In this document: positions 25,605 through 34,915 of the stretch, piece by piece
Position numbering within the stretch: the first letter of the stretch is position 1
Layout: the number at the start of each line of letters is the position of its first letter
Origin: Palauibacter sp965207805
GTDB lineage: Bacteria > Gemmatimonadota > Gemmatimonadetes > Palauibacterales > Palauibacteraceae
Direction: 5' to 3'
NCBI GenBank assembly: GCA_965207805.1
Contig: OZ242312.1
Span: 3,952,062 to 4,016,061 of the forward strand
DNA: 64,000 nt
The notes under the pieces: generated by a model
Databases searched by the model: none
What the model was told of the DNA's origin: nothing
Seen by the model: only the letters and a program-made list of their open reading frames with translations
Position numbers and translations under genes: made by a program

Positions 25605-26563
25605 AACTGCGGGCGCAGCGGTCGGGTTCCCCCGCCGCACGGCGCGCGGTCTCCCTCCTGCTTGGGATCCCGGCGATGGGTATGGGCGCGGGCGTCGGCG
25701 CGGCGCAATCCCGCGCGGAGGGCTACGGGGCGATCGTCCTCGAAGCCCCGGCCAGCGTGGAAGCGGCGGCCTACGGAAATGCGCCCTACCTGTTCGGCGG
25801 CGGGGCGGACCTCCTCTTCTACTCGCCAGCCCTCATCGGCCGCGCGGACGGCATGGCGGCGGGTCTGCACCGATACGGTTCGGAGGGTACGCTCGCCACG
25901 CTGGCCGCCAAGGGCACCGTCGGACTGGGCGACTTCGCGGTCGGTCTCCAATATCTGCGCTACGACGTGATCGGGGTCCCTCAGACCCCCGACCTCCAGC
26001 GCATGCTGGTTTCGCCGGACGGCTCGCCGGCCACCGAATTCGCCGCCTCTCTCGGCTACGCGCGCGAACTGTTCGGCCTCTTCGATGCCGGTTTCGTGGC
26101 GAAATACCTCGAACTTCAAGTCCCGCGCGGCATGGATCGGGTCGTCTTACTGGACCTGGGCGTCGCGCGCGAGATGGGCCCCGCTATCGTCAGCCTGGCC
26201 GTCCGCAACCTGGGACCCGACGCATCCGTGCGGCTCCAGGGGCTAGAGCTCCCGGCCCAGTTGGCGCTGGGCATCTCGACGGAGAGCTTCGAGGTCGGGG
26301 AGTTGGACATGTTCTTCACCAGCCAGATCGTGCGGCGTCGGGACGGCGAGATCATCGCGGCCGGCGGCGTCGAGGTCTCCTACTGGCCGGTTCAGGGCTA
26401 CACGTTCCGCCTCCGCGCCGGACTCCAGCGCGTGGCGGAGGACGAGAGGAGCCCGTTCACCTTCGGTCTCGCGTTCACGGGCGACGCCCTGACCCTCGAG
26501 TACGCGTTCCAGGCCTTCGACCTGGACGGAAACGCCCACCGCTTCGGCCTCACCTTCCGCTGA
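25595..26563 (+). CDS. Predicted outer-membrane beta-barrel protein (PorV/PorQ-like)
   Basis: The product (322 residues if translation starts at GTG 25595, inside the end of the aminotransferase gene) has a signal peptide (RRAVSLLLGIPAMGMGAGVGAAQ). Barrel-like strands follow and it ends in a typical aromatic terminus (HRFGLTFR). The opening after the signal, EAPASVEAAAYGNAPYLFGGGADLLFYSPALI, resembles the start of PorV/PorQ/UPF0164-type proteins, where a residue pattern near a conserved NPA motif begins the barrel. Function is unknown; relatives act in type IX secretion or lipid transport, but no such partner genes are here. The start codon is uncertain because no ATG precedes the signal peptide. 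Confidence 0.68.
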   Translation: MGLKLRAQRSGSPAARRAVSLLLGIPAMGMGAGVGAAQSRAEGYGAIVLEAPASVEAAAYGNAPYLFGGGADLLFYSPALIGRADGMAAGLHRYGSEGTLATLAAKGTVGLGDFAVGLQYLRYDVIGVPQTPDLQRMLVSPDGSPATEFAASLGYARELFGLFDAGFVAKYLELQVPRGMDRVVLLDLGVAREMGPAIVSLAVRNLGPDASVRLQGLELPAQLALGISTESFEVGELDMFFTSQIVRRRDGEIIAAGGVEVSYWPVQGYTFRLRAGLQRVAEDERSPFTFGLAFTGDALTLEYAFQAFDLDGNAHRFGLTFR

Positions 26564-26645
26564 CGCTGGACCAGGTAGCGTCCTCGCCGGTGTAGAAGGC
26601 GGCCACCCGGCGGCGGGCGGCACGCGCCGCGTTGCCTCCGATCCC

Positions 26646-28589
26646 TCAGCTTCCGGAAAAGCCGATGTCGTCCACGACGACGGTGCCGGCTGCGGTGCGG
26701 TCGAAGAGGAGGCGGATCTCGCGCGGCCTGGCCGGATCGAACGAGGGATTGGCCTCGACGAAGTCGGCGAGCGGGATGGAGAAGGACTGGAGCACGAGTT
26801 CCCACTGGTTGTCGAACGATTCCGCGTCGTTGCGGCGCCGCACGACGGTCTCGAGGGGTCGCCGGATGGGTCCGTAGTCCGACAGCCGCACGCTGGCCGA
26901 CTCGCCCTCGGCGTCCGTGACGACAACGGACAGATCCACGGGCTCGTCGTCCCGGTCCCGCCCGGCGTCGCCTCCACCGACGTCGTTCCCGCCGGCCTCC
27001 ACTGCGTCCTGCCCCCCGCCGGCCTCAGAGTCGTCGCCGGTCTCGGCGGCGTCGTCGCGCTCGGGCGTTCGCGGCGAGGGACGCCCCTCCACGGCACCGA
27101 GTTGCAGGTCCAGCCGCGAGGCCGCGCTCAGCCCCCAGTCCGCAGCCAATCCGTCCGGCAACGAGATCGCGTAGCTCGCGGGGGTCCCCAGCGCGTCCCC
27201 GTCGCCGGCGAGGCGGTTGTTCCAGCCCAGCCAGAGCGCGTTGTTGTCTTGCGAACTCGACGTCGTGGGCCGGTTTCGCGAGCGGAGGTCGAGGAGGTTC
27301 TCCCGCCACGTCCCGAGCGAATCTCCTTCGAGCGTCACCTCCGGGGCCGTGCCCGTGGTGAGGTCGATGTCCTCCTCGAACGACGCGAGCGGCCGGAAGC
27401 TGCTCGACTCGAACTGAGTGATGTACATCGTCTCCGGCAGCCAGCCGCCGATCACGCGGTGGTCCCGGAACATCGGCATATAGTCCGGGCGGTCGCGCAG
27501 CGTGGTCTCGAGAAAGGCGGAGATATAGATCTTCCCGAACTCCCGCTGCGCTTCGCCGTCTATGAGTCCTCGCAGGTCGAGGCGCCGGGCGCTGCGCGGA
27601 CCGTTATCCTTGTTCCCCCAGACCGTATTCCACTGCCCGTGATTGGCCCGGTACATGTAAATGGCCGTCTTGAAATAGTCGCCATTATCCGTGAAAGACA
27701 GGCGATTATAGAGCCGCAGGCCGTGGAAGCTCGTCACATCGCCGTCGTGTGAACCGTGGAATACCATGTAGTTGATATTCTCGACGGGCACGAAGCGTCC
27801 GGTCGGAAGGTACTGCCCGTCGACGGGCGCGATGGCGATGATCGCGCGGATCCCGTGGTTGAAGTCGAACTCCAGGGAAGCGTCGTCCGGATACCGGGAC
27901 AACCGATTGAAGGCTGCCGCATGCCCGACCGCTTCGCCCCCGCGGGAATGACCGATGAGGGCGATGCGGTCGAAGTCGATCTTCCCGTGGAACGGGGTGG
28001 ATTCGTCCGCCGCGAACTCCTTGAAGGCGTCGATGTGTTTGAGGAGAAACCACCCCCGTCCGTCGTTCTCGTTGCGGATGCCACCGTTGATGAAGTTCAT
28101 GTCGACGGAGGCGAACACGTAACCGCGGCTCGCGAGCAACTCGCCGAGATACCCGTACCCGGGGTCGGAGAAGTCCTTCATGTCGTGGTTCCCGTGGACG
28201 ATGAGGACGAGCGGGAAGGGGCCCTCGCCCTCGGGATACCACGCGCGTCCGTTGATCGGGAACTCCTTCGGCGTGAAGCCCCAGTAGCCGTTCCGTTCGC
28301 TCGCGGACGCGCCGAGAGAGACGAGTTTCGAGGCGTCGACCGTCTCCGTCACGATCGACACGGAGTCCCGGTACTCGGGCCGGCGCCTGTCGGTGCCGCT
28401 CCCGTAGTAGAGGCGCGAGACGCGGTAGGGCCCCGGCAGGGCGGGGTGGTCGGCGTCCAGCGACTGCTCGGCGAGGACGGTGGCGTGGTCGGACGGCGTG
28501 AGTTGCAGCGGACCGTAGCAGCCCACGATCGCGACCACGGCGGCAATCGACGCGAGGGCCGCCGTCGGAAGAAAGCGCCGTTCGCTCAA
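26646..28589 (-). CDS. Alpha/beta hydrolase lipoprotein with C-terminal beta domain
   Basis: The 647-residue product starts at TTG 28589, overlapping the upstream TGA as TTGA. A lipoprotein-type signal (PTAALASIAAVVAIVGC) leads into an alpha/beta-hydrolase domain. This has an oxyanion-side HGNHDMKD, the nucleophile elbow GHSRGGEAV, APVDGQYLP and GSHDGDV as acid candidates, and ANHGQWNTVWG as the His candidate. It resembles the dienelactone hydrolase/chlorophyllase/PET-hydrolase group. The C-terminal third holds an Asp/Gly-rich, likely disordered stretch (about residues 545-585) and a beta-rich region ending VVVDDIGFSGS, like a carbohydrate-binding sandwich. The natural ester substrate is unknown. 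It is coupled to the DAO-type flavoprotein gene. Confidence 0.83.
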   Translation of the reverse strand: MSERRFLPTAALASIAAVVAIVGCYGPLQLTPSDHATVLAEQSLDADHPALPGPYRVSRLYYGSGTDRRRPEYRDSVSIVTETVDASKLVSLGASASERNGYWGFTPKEFPINGRAWYPEGEGPFPLVLIVHGNHDMKDFSDPGYGYLGELLASRGYVFASVDMNFINGGIRNENDGRGWFLLKHIDAFKEFAADESTPFHGKIDFDRIALIGHSRGGEAVGHAAAFNRLSRYPDDASLEFDFNHGIRAIIAIAPVDGQYLPTGRFVPVENINYMVFHGSHDGDVTSFHGLRLYNRLSFTDNGDYFKTAIYMYRANHGQWNTVWGNKDNGPRSARRLDLRGLIDGEAQREFGKIYISAFLETTLRDRPDYMPMFRDHRVIGGWLPETMYITQFESSSFRPLASFEEDIDLTTGTAPEVTLEGDSLGTWRENLLDLRSRNRPTTSSSQDNNALWLGWNNRLAGDGDALGTPASYAISLPDGLAADWGLSAASRLDLQLGAVEGRPSPRTPERDDAAETGDDSEAGGGQDAVEAGGNDVGGGDAGRDRDDEPVDLSVVVTDAEGESASVRLSDYGPIRRPLETVVRRRNDAESFDNQWELVLQSFSIPLADFVEANPSFDPARPREIRLLFDRTAAGTVVVDDIGFSGS

Positions 28590-29944
28590 CCGCCCAGATC
28601 CTCCACGTTCGGATCCAACTCCCCGCCTTCGGGCGCCTCGAGCGAGAACCTGAACTGTTCGGCCAGCTCGGGGTCGTCCTCGATCTCCAGGACGCGCTTG
28701 GCGATGTATTCGCCGAGCACGGGTCCCTGCTTGAACGACTCTGCCGTCCCCAGGCCAGCGAGCCACACGTTGTCGAAGTCGGGATGCTTGTCGATGAGGA
28801 AGTTGCGGCTGGGACCGAAGCAGTAGTGGCAGGCGCGCGTCTCGTTCACCGCGGCGCCCACCAGGTCGGGGAAGTAGCGCTCGAGCACCTGGCGCGGTCG
28901 CTCGTGGGCTTCCGGCGGCACCCAGCGGTCGCTCGTGTCCGGATCGTCGCCGGCCTGCCCGCCGACCCGCACGCGGAAGCCGCGGTGGTCCGGGCCCAGC
29001 GCCGGCCACCCCGTACAGCCCGGGACGCCGTAGCTCGGCATGTTGGGGAACATGAAACGCCGGTCCGGCACGGCGAAGTAGAAGACGTTGCCCACGGGGA
29101 TGCGGATCCGGTCCCCGAACAGTTCCGGGAACGTCTTCCCCATCCACGGCCCCACCGCGAACACGAACGTCGAGGCCGCCAGCGATTCGTCGCCGCCGAG
29201 GGTCACGTCGTTCAGCCGGCGACCGTCCGATCCCCCGAGAGCCGCGCGCGCGATCCGGATCTCGCCCCCCTCCATCTCGAACCGCTTCGCCACGGATTCG
29301 ATGGCCCGCCGTGCCCGCACGACCCCCGCGTTGGGTTCATGGAGTCCGAGGGAGACCCCTTCCTCGGTCCGGATCCAGGGCCAGCGGTAGTTGATCTCGT
29401 CCACGTCGAGCAGCTCGTAGTCGACCCCGAGCCGGTCCCACTGGGCCATCGTGTCTTCGAGATAGGGGACCATCTCCTCACGGAGTATGAGATCGCCCGA
29501 CTGGTAGAAGACGCGCGGCAGCAGGAGTTCCTGTCCCTCCTCATCCCACTGGATCCAGCGGCGGATGGCCTCGTTGGCCCAGCGATTCCACACGAAGCCC
29601 TCGGGGCGCCCCCCGTAGGAGGACCGGACGCCGCGTGTTTCCCCGCCCGAAGTAGAGCGCGAGTTGCCGGGGCCGTAGGCGTCGAGCACGGTCACCGCGG
29701 CCCCGAGGCGGACGAGGTTGAGCGCGGTCCAGATCCCGAAGTTTCCGGCCCCGACCACGACGATGTCGGGGGGTTGGCCGGCGGGGCGTCGCACGGGAGT
29801 CGAGCGTGGAGGAGGAGGCGCGCCGATGAGGGGGGATGAGCCGCCGAGCGACAGCCCGGCCGCAGCGGCTCCGGCCGTCGCGCTCTTCAGGAACTCCCGT
29901 CGATCGATCGCCAAGTGGAGCGTTCCCCTCCCGGAGCGAGTCAA
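28586..29944 (-). CDS. Tat-exported FAD-dependent oxidoreductase (DAO/sarcosine oxidase-like)
   Basis: The 452-residue flavoprotein has a Tat signal (DRREFLKSATAGAAAAGLSL) followed by the DAO-type dinucleotide motif DIVVVGAGNFGIWTALNLV. Further landmarks are YGPGNSRSTSGGETRGVRSSYGG, common in sarcosine oxidase and N-methyltryptophan oxidase-like proteins, and a terminal FSRNFLIDKHPDFDNV-like segment with GLGTAESFKQGPVLGEYIAK. Such enzymes oxidise C-N bonds of amino acids or methylated amines. Export with a folded cofactor agrees with the Tat signal. Its TGA overlaps the TTG of the hydrolase gene. The substrate is unknown, and the upstream neighbour (M1 peptidase) is separated by 116 bases. 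Confidence 0.88.
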   Translation of the reverse strand: MTRSGRGTLHLAIDRREFLKSATAGAAAAGLSLGGSSPLIGAPPPPRSTPVRRPAGQPPDIVVVGAGNFGIWTALNLVRLGAAVTVLDAYGPGNSRSTSGGETRGVRSSYGGRPEGFVWNRWANEAIRRWIQWDEEGQELLLPRVFYQSGDLILREEMVPYLEDTMAQWDRLGVDYELLDVDEINYRWPWIRTEEGVSLGLHEPNAGVVRARRAIESVAKRFEMEGGEIRIARAALGGSDGRRLNDVTLGGDESLAASTFVFAVGPWMGKTFPELFGDRIRIPVGNVFYFAVPDRRFMFPNMPSYGVPGCTGWPALGPDHRGFRVRVGGQAGDDPDTSDRWVPPEAHERPRQVLERYFPDLVGAAVNETRACHYCFGPSRNFLIDKHPDFDNVWLAGLGTAESFKQGPVLGEYIAKRVLEIEDDPELAEQFRFSLEAPEGGELDPNVEDLGG

Positions 29945-30060
29945 TGCGGCGTCAAAGCTGACCCATGCGCCGGACTCCGTGCAAGCGCCCGGCGTCGCGC
30001 ACCTAGAAGGACGGTCGAATCACACTCCGCGTTTCGCGGTCGGTGGCAAGTGCCCCGTAT

Positions 30061-31803
30061 CTAGCGCCGCTCGAACGCCGCATCCATGAGAAGCCACGTG
30101 TTCGGGTCGAAAACGACGTCGAGCGGCTCCGCGGGCACGGGGATCGTGAACCGACCCTGCCGGCCGTCGACGTCGATCACTTCGACTCGAGGCGGCCGAA
30201 CGCCCCCGTGCACGCCGCCCTCGATCGGGCCATCCGGGGGAAGGTGGATCGCGATCTCCGCCGGCATGCGGAATGTGTAGCGTTCGTCCTGCGTCTGCCG
30301 GATGTCGACGCGAATCGCCCCCGCCGCCGCGTCGTAGCTCCAGCCGCCCTCGAACTCCAGCCACCCGCCGCGGTAGAGCCACTGGTCGAAGAACGTCCGC
30401 AGATCGAGACCCGACGCCTCCTCCATCGCGCGCCGAAAATCCGCCGTCGTTGCGTTCCGGTCCCGGAACTCGCGGTAGTACGTCCGGATCCCGGCCCAGA
30501 AAGCGTCCTCCCCGACGACCCCGCGCAGCATGTGCAGCACCCACGAACCCTTCTGGTAGGTCCCCGGCCCGCTCGTGACCAGGCCCATGTCCGAGAGATT
30601 GTCGTGCACGATTCGATAGTCCGGGTTCACCAGCATGAAGTCGCGGATGCGGTCGCGGCTCACCTTCAACCGCTCGATGAACTCGTCGCGCCCGTACTGG
30701 TGTTCGATGAAGAGCAGCGTGAAGTAGGTCGCGAAGCCTTCGCTCAGCCAGACGTCGTCCCAGTCGTATTCGGTGACGGAATTCCCGAACCACTGATGCG
30801 CCACCTCGTGGATGATCACGTTCCGCCAGCGCACGTCCCGTTCGCCCGTGACCGAGGCGTCGCCGTAGAAGATGGCGGTGGCCGCCTCCATGCCGCCTCC
30901 GACGCTGTTCGACTGCACGTTCGCCAGCTTCTCGTACGAGTAGGGACCGACCATGTCGCCGTAGAACTCCATCGCCTGCTTCGTCGGCACCGCGAAGTCA
31001 TGGAAGCCCGCGTCGCGATCCTGCGTGTAGACCCAGGTCTGGATCGGCACCCCGTTGTAGTAGTCCACGGTCTGCACGGCGAAGCGGGCCGCCCCGAGCG
31101 CGTACAACCAGGTCGCGATCGGGACGGACTCCTTCCAGTGTGAGCGGCGCGTGCCGTCCAGGAGATCGGTCTCCTCGATGAGCAGTCCGTTGGAGATGAC
31201 CTGGTAGTGGGCCGGCGCCGTGACGATGAGTTCGCTCGTGGCCTTGTCGTACGGGTGATCGATCGTCGGCAGCCAGTTCCGCGCCTTGTTCGGCCAGTTG
31301 TCGCTGAAGAAGGTCCGGTCGCCGTGCTTGTTCGGCGCGATGATGAGGCCGGTGGCGGGAACGCCCTCGTAACGGACGATGACCTGCCGGCGCTCGCCCG
31401 CCTCCGCCGGTCGCGCGAGCCCGATGAACAACGCGTCGCCCCGGTGCTCGAACTCCAGCGGACCGTCCGCCCCCGTCACGGCCCCCACCCGCATGCCGGT
31501 GCCGTCGGGCTTCCGCTCGATCAGATCCAGCCGCACCTCATCGATTCCGGCCTCGAGGAAGCGGAGGTCGATCGTCGCCTCGCCCGCGATCATGTTCGTC
31601 TCGTCGCTCAACGTGAGCGCGAATGCATAGTTGAGCGCATCGATCGCCGGGTTCTTGGGATACGTGTCTGCCCGCCGTACCGATGGCGGCTCCCGGGACG
31701 GCCCCGGCCCGATTCCGCCCGGTTCCGGCGTCTGGCGAAACCCGTCGTGGGAGGAACCCAACGCGATCGCTGAGACCAGCAGGAGCGACAGGGCGTATTT
31801 CAT
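30061..31803 (-). CDS. Exported M1 family aminopeptidase
   Basis: The 580-residue zinc aminopeptidase has a signal peptide (MKYALSLLLVSAIALGS), an N-terminal beta-saddle domain, and a thermolysin-like catalytic domain. HEVAH is at 332-336, followed by 18 residues and the third ligand E355 (LSEGFATY), the classic HExxH-18-E arrangement. The substrate motif GxMEN reads GGGMEAATAIF, with Ala replacing Asn. YQKGSWVLHML and FFDQWLYRGG are typical C-terminal blocks. ATG 31803 is preferred over GTG 31809 because GAGG lies 5-6 bases before it. It should trim peptides in the periplasm, in line with the other exported peptidases here. It shares a 180-base divergent promoter region with the amidohydrolase at 31984. 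Confidence 0.93.
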   Translation of the reverse strand: MKYALSLLLVSAIALGSSHDGFRQTPEPGGIGPGPSREPPSVRRADTYPKNPAIDALNYAFALTLSDETNMIAGEATIDLRFLEAGIDEVRLDLIERKPDGTGMRVGAVTGADGPLEFEHRGDALFIGLARPAEAGERRQVIVRYEGVPATGLIIAPNKHGDRTFFSDNWPNKARNWLPTIDHPYDKATSELIVTAPAHYQVISNGLLIEETDLLDGTRRSHWKESVPIATWLYALGAARFAVQTVDYYNGVPIQTWVYTQDRDAGFHDFAVPTKQAMEFYGDMVGPYSYEKLANVQSNSVGGGMEAATAIFYGDASVTGERDVRWRNVIIHEVAHQWFGNSVTEYDWDDVWLSEGFATYFTLLFIEHQYGRDEFIERLKVSRDRIRDFMLVNPDYRIVHDNLSDMGLVTSGPGTYQKGSWVLHMLRGVVGEDAFWAGIRTYYREFRDRNATTADFRRAMEEASGLDLRTFFDQWLYRGGWLEFEGGWSYDAAAGAIRVDIRQTQDERYTFRMPAEIAIHLPPDGPIEGGVHGGVRPPRVEVIDVDGRQGRFTIPVPAEPLDVVFDPNTWLLMDAAFERR

Positions 31804-31983
31804 CGGCACCTCGTAAGGGTAGTTCCGCGTCCGTCCCCAACCTGCACCCGAACGTCGTCCTCCCGCACCTCCCGCCGGTTCCCGTGTGCTGCGCGGACGC
31901 GGCCCGGCGCCACCACGGCGATTGACGACCTCTGAAACCCGTCCCTACGCTCCGGGAGGCTACTTTAGGAAGGAGATCCTCCC

Positions 31984-33504
31984 ATGTCGATTCGCCGATC
32001 CGCCCCGTTACTCGCCATCGGTCTCGTCGTCGGGTGGATGACATCCGCAGAAGTCGTGGCCCAGGAGACCATCGCCATCGTCGGGGCCACGGTCATCGAC
32101 GGGAACGGGGGCGAACCCCTGCCGGGCGCCACCGTCGTGGTGGAGGGCGCCCGCATCGTCGCGGTGGGGCCGAGCGCCTCCACGGTCGTGCCCGATGGCG
32201 CGCGGGTCATCGACGGGGCGGGGAAGTTCCTCACGCCCGGCTTCGTGGATACGAACGTCCACACGAGCCTCTACGGCGCCGGCTTCGGAAAGCACCGGAA
32301 GGAGAACGCGGTCTTCTACTGGGAGCGCGGGGCGGACATCGCCCTCGAGGCCGCGCAGATGCATCTCAAGCACGGCGTGACACACGTGCGTGACAGCTAC
32401 GGCCAGCTCCCGCAACTCCTCGAGGTGCGCAACGCGATCGCCGAGGGACGCGAAATCGGCCCGCGGATGCAGGTCGCCGGCAACATCGTCGGCTGGGGCG
32501 GCGCCTTCTCTGTCACGTTCTCCCTGATCGCCGACTCGGATCTGTCCCTGTGGGAAGAGCAGTTCTCCGACCACTTCGCGCAGGGCGCCGGCGAGGATCT
32601 CATGGACATGTACCCGGAAGAACTCCGCGTAGCGATCAACGACTACCTCGACAAGGGCGTGGACTTCGTGAAGTACGGGGGGAGCAGCCACTGGTCGTAT
32701 CCGACCATGATCGGCTTCTCTCCCGAGGCGCAGCGGGTGATGGTGGAGGAAACGCACAAGCGCGGACTCGTCGCCGAGACGCACGCCACCAACCCGGAAA
32801 GCCTGCGACTCGCCGTCGAGGCCGGCATCGACCTCATCCAGCACCCGGAACTCCTGGCCGGCCGTCCCTATTCCGAGGAGCTACTGACGCAGATCCGCGA
32901 GCGCGGCGTGATCTGCTCGATGCTCGTGAACACGATCACGGGGGCGGCATGGGAGCAGCACCTTGAGGACGTGGCTGCGGCCGAGGCGCGCTTGGCGAGC
33001 GAGGGGAAGTCCGCGGAATGGGGACGCCTGCGCCGGCCCGTCGAGCGGGAGAAGACGTCGTTCGAGCTGCGTCACGAGCGCAACGCCCTCGGCCACGGCA
33101 ACGCCATGCGCCGCGAGAATGCGAAGAGCCTCATCGACGCGGGCTGCATCGTCACGCTCGGCACGGACAACTTCCCCGCCGCCGACATCCAGTTCCTGCG
33201 CGAGCCGAAGCCGATCTGGCAGGAACCCGGCATCGGCACGCTGATGGCGATCGAGGGCCTCGTCGAACTCGGCATGACCCCGTCGGAGGCGATCGTAGCC
33301 GGAACGCGCAACGGCGCCTTCGCCGCCCGCGGCCTCGACGATTTCGGAACGATCGAGGCCGGCAAGTTCGCGGATCTCGTCCTCCTGGGCGCGAACCCCC
33401 TGGAGGACATCCGCAACATCCGCCAGCAATCGATGGTGATGAAGGAAGGGAAGGTGATCGACGTCGACGCCCTCCCCACGAGCCCGGTGATGTTCGTCCG
33501 TTAG
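31984..33504 (+). CDS. Exported amidohydrolase, paralogue A (Asn in place of first metal His)
   Basis: The 506-residue product has a signal peptide ending SAEVVAQE and an amidohydrolase barrel. The expected HxH at strand 1 reads PGFVDTNVHTSLYG, so the first His is Asn. Other site residues remain: Lys in VDFVKYGGSSHW, His in VAETHATNPES, His in DLIQHPELL and Asp in LGTDNFPAAD. A clear GGAAGGAG lies just upstream of the ATG. Its closest relative in the window is the 511-residue protein at 37424, which shares the altered motif and most blocks, for example AGNIVGWGG and GFSPEAQRV. Loss of one metal ligand suggests a mononuclear site or changed chemistry. Substrate unknown. Confidence 0.9.
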   Translation: MSIRRSAPLLAIGLVVGWMTSAEVVAQETIAIVGATVIDGNGGEPLPGATVVVEGARIVAVGPSASTVVPDGARVIDGAGKFLTPGFVDTNVHTSLYGAGFGKHRKENAVFYWERGADIALEAAQMHLKHGVTHVRDSYGQLPQLLEVRNAIAEGREIGPRMQVAGNIVGWGGAFSVTFSLIADSDLSLWEEQFSDHFAQGAGEDLMDMYPEELRVAINDYLDKGVDFVKYGGSSHWSYPTMIGFSPEAQRVMVEETHKRGLVAETHATNPESLRLAVEAGIDLIQHPELLAGRPYSEELLTQIRERGVICSMLVNTITGAAWEQHLEDVAAAEARLASEGKSAEWGRLRRPVEREKTSFELRHERNALGHGNAMRRENAKSLIDAGCIVTLGTDNFPAADIQFLREPKPIWQEPGIGTLMAIEGLVELGMTPSEAIVAGTRNGAFAARGLDDFGTIEAGKFADLVLLGANPLEDIRNIRQQSMVMKEGKVIDVDALPTSPVMFVR

Positions 33505-33567
33505 CCTCCGCGAACGCCGAACCTCCGGGGGTGGCGGACGGTGAAGGCGTCCGGTAGAGTCTCGCGC

Positions 33568-34347
33568 ATGGATCTCAAACTGGAGGGGAAGGTCGCAGTC
33601 GTCACCGGCGGGAGCCGGGGGATCGGTCTCTACATCGCGCGGGCGCTGGGGGCGGAGGGCGCGCGGCTGGCGCTGTGCGCGCGCAACCGCGATCCGCTCG
33701 AGTCGGCGGCCGAGTCGCTGCGGGCGGACGGAGCCTCGGACGTCCTCACGGTGGCCTGCGACATCGCCGAGGAGGATGGCGCCCAGCAACTCGTCGAGGC
33801 GGCGGTCGACCGCTACGGGGCGCTGGACGTCCTCGTGAACAACGTCGGGGGCAACCGGCGCGGGAAGTTCGAGGAGACGAGCGACCAGGACTGGCTGGAC
33901 ATCCTCCAACTCAACGTCCTGTCCGGCTTTCGGGCCAGCCGGCTGGCGATCCCCCACATGCGGGCGGGGGGCGGCGGGTCGATCGTCTTCGTGTCGTCGG
34001 TCTTCGGGCGTGAGAAGGGCGGCCCGGGGCTGTCGATCTACAACACGACGAAGACGGCGCTCATCTCGGCCGCGGGGATCATGGCGCTCGAACTCGCCAA
34101 GGACGGCATCCGGGTGAACTGCGTCGCGCCCGGCTCCATCCAGTTCCCCGGCGGGAGCTGGGACAAGCGCGTGAAGTCGGACCCGGAGGGCATGAAAAAG
34201 TTCGTGGACGCGAACCTGCCGCTGGGACGGTTCGGGCGAGCCGACGAGGTGGCGGACGTCGTGACGTTCCTCGCCTCCGAGCGCGCCAGCCTGATCACCG
34301 GCGCCTGCATCGCCGTGGACGGCTCACAGGGCCGATCGCTCGTCTGA
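33568..34347 (+). CDS. Short-chain dehydrogenase/reductase (SDR)
   Basis: The 259-residue classical SDR has the NAD(P)-binding motif TGGSRGIG at residues 13-20, NNVGGNRRG (the NNAG position) at 91-99, catalytic Ser 143 or 144 in FVSSVFGRE, and YxxxK as Y158-K162 (YNTTK). The first basic residues after strand 2 (LCARNRD) suggest NADPH preference. It ends with TGACIAVDGSQGRSLV, as in 3-oxoacyl-ACP reductase-like members. ATG 33568 is chosen over a GTG at 33541 because the SDR core starts directly after it (MDLKLEGKVAVVTGG). The substrate cannot be predicted. It follows the amidohydrolase gene by 63 bases on the same strand. Confidence 0.92.
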   Translation: MDLKLEGKVAVVTGGSRGIGLYIARALGAEGARLALCARNRDPLESAAESLRADGASDVLTVACDIAEEDGAQQLVEAAVDRYGALDVLVNNVGGNRRGKFEETSDQDWLDILQLNVLSGFRASRLAIPHMRAGGGGSIVFVSSVFGREKGGPGLSIYNTTKTALISAAGIMALELAKDGIRVNCVAPGSIQFPGGSWDKRVKSDPEGMKKFVDANLPLGRFGRADEVADVVTFLASERASLITGACIAVDGSQGRSLV

Positions 34348-34353
34348 CCGCCG

Positions 34354-34382
34354 CCTGAACCCCTGCGTCGCGCACGTTCAGG
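34354..34382 (+). terminator. Possible hairpin after the SDR gene
   Basis: CCTGAAC (34354-34360) and GTTCAGG (34376-34382) form a perfect 7-bp stem with a 15-base loop, 7 bases after the SDR stop. There is no U-run after it, so it could at best be a weak or Rho-assisted terminator. Confidence 0.3.
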
Positions 34383-34494
34383 TTGAGGCGACGCCCGTTT
34401 GATCCCAAATTGATCCTTGCCCGGAGGTTGGTGCGGAAACGGCACGCGGCCGTCGCGTCGCCGCCGCACGGAAACCTCGACGGGAGCCCGAACG

Positions 34495-34863
34495 ATGGGA
34501 TTGGACGTGGCCGGAATCATCACCCTAATGCTGACCATCATCAGCGTGGGCGCAGCGGTAGGCGCTCTCACCTACACCGCCATCCGCAAGCTCAGCGGCG
34601 AGGTGAAGGAATTACGCGGCGAGATGAAGGAATTCCGAGGCGAGCTGGGAGGCGTCCAAGAGGGGCTTCGGGGTGAGATACGCGGCGTGCGCGACGAGCT
34701 TCGGAGCGAGATACGGGGTGTCCGCGACGAGCTCCGGGGCGAAATCGTGGAAGTGCGAACCGAACTCCGCGCGGTCGAGGGCCGTCTGACCGATCGGGTG
34801 GCACGACTCGAGGACAAGGTGTTCGGAGTCCCTCTTCAGGACCCGGCCGCCGACCCGGCCTGA
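34495..34863 (+). CDS. Small membrane-anchored coiled-coil protein
   Basis: The 122-residue product has one N-terminal membrane helix (about residues 6-30, AGIITLMLTIISVGAAVGAL). A long charged helix follows, built from 11-residue repeats: GEIRGVRDELR, SEIRGVRDELR and GEIVEVRTELR at residues 60-92. Eleven-residue periodicity gives a right-handed or straight coiled coil. ATG 34495 is preceded by GGGAG at 9 bases. No enzymatic domain is present; it may be a structural or scaffolding protein that self-associates at the inner membrane. The repeats are nearly identical in DNA (33-bp units, 34672-34770), suggesting recent internal duplication. Confidence 0.7.
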   Translation: MGLDVAGIITLMLTIISVGAAVGALTYTAIRKLSGEVKELRGEMKEFRGELGGVQEGLRGEIRGVRDELRSEIRGVRDELRGEIVEVRTELRAVEGRLTDRVARLEDKVFGVPLQDPAADPA

Positions 34864-34915
34864 CACGCTCGCCGGGCTTGCGGAGCGGGACTCCGCCGCA
34901 GGCCGCTGCTGACTG

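Noticed and set aside
26646..29147. Possible fusion of the alpha/beta hydrolase with an upstream domain
   Set aside because: The open frame upstream of 28589 overlaps the flavoprotein gene in another frame and is unstructured Arg/Gly-rich text. The TTGA overlap gives a natural start after the flavoprotein stop.
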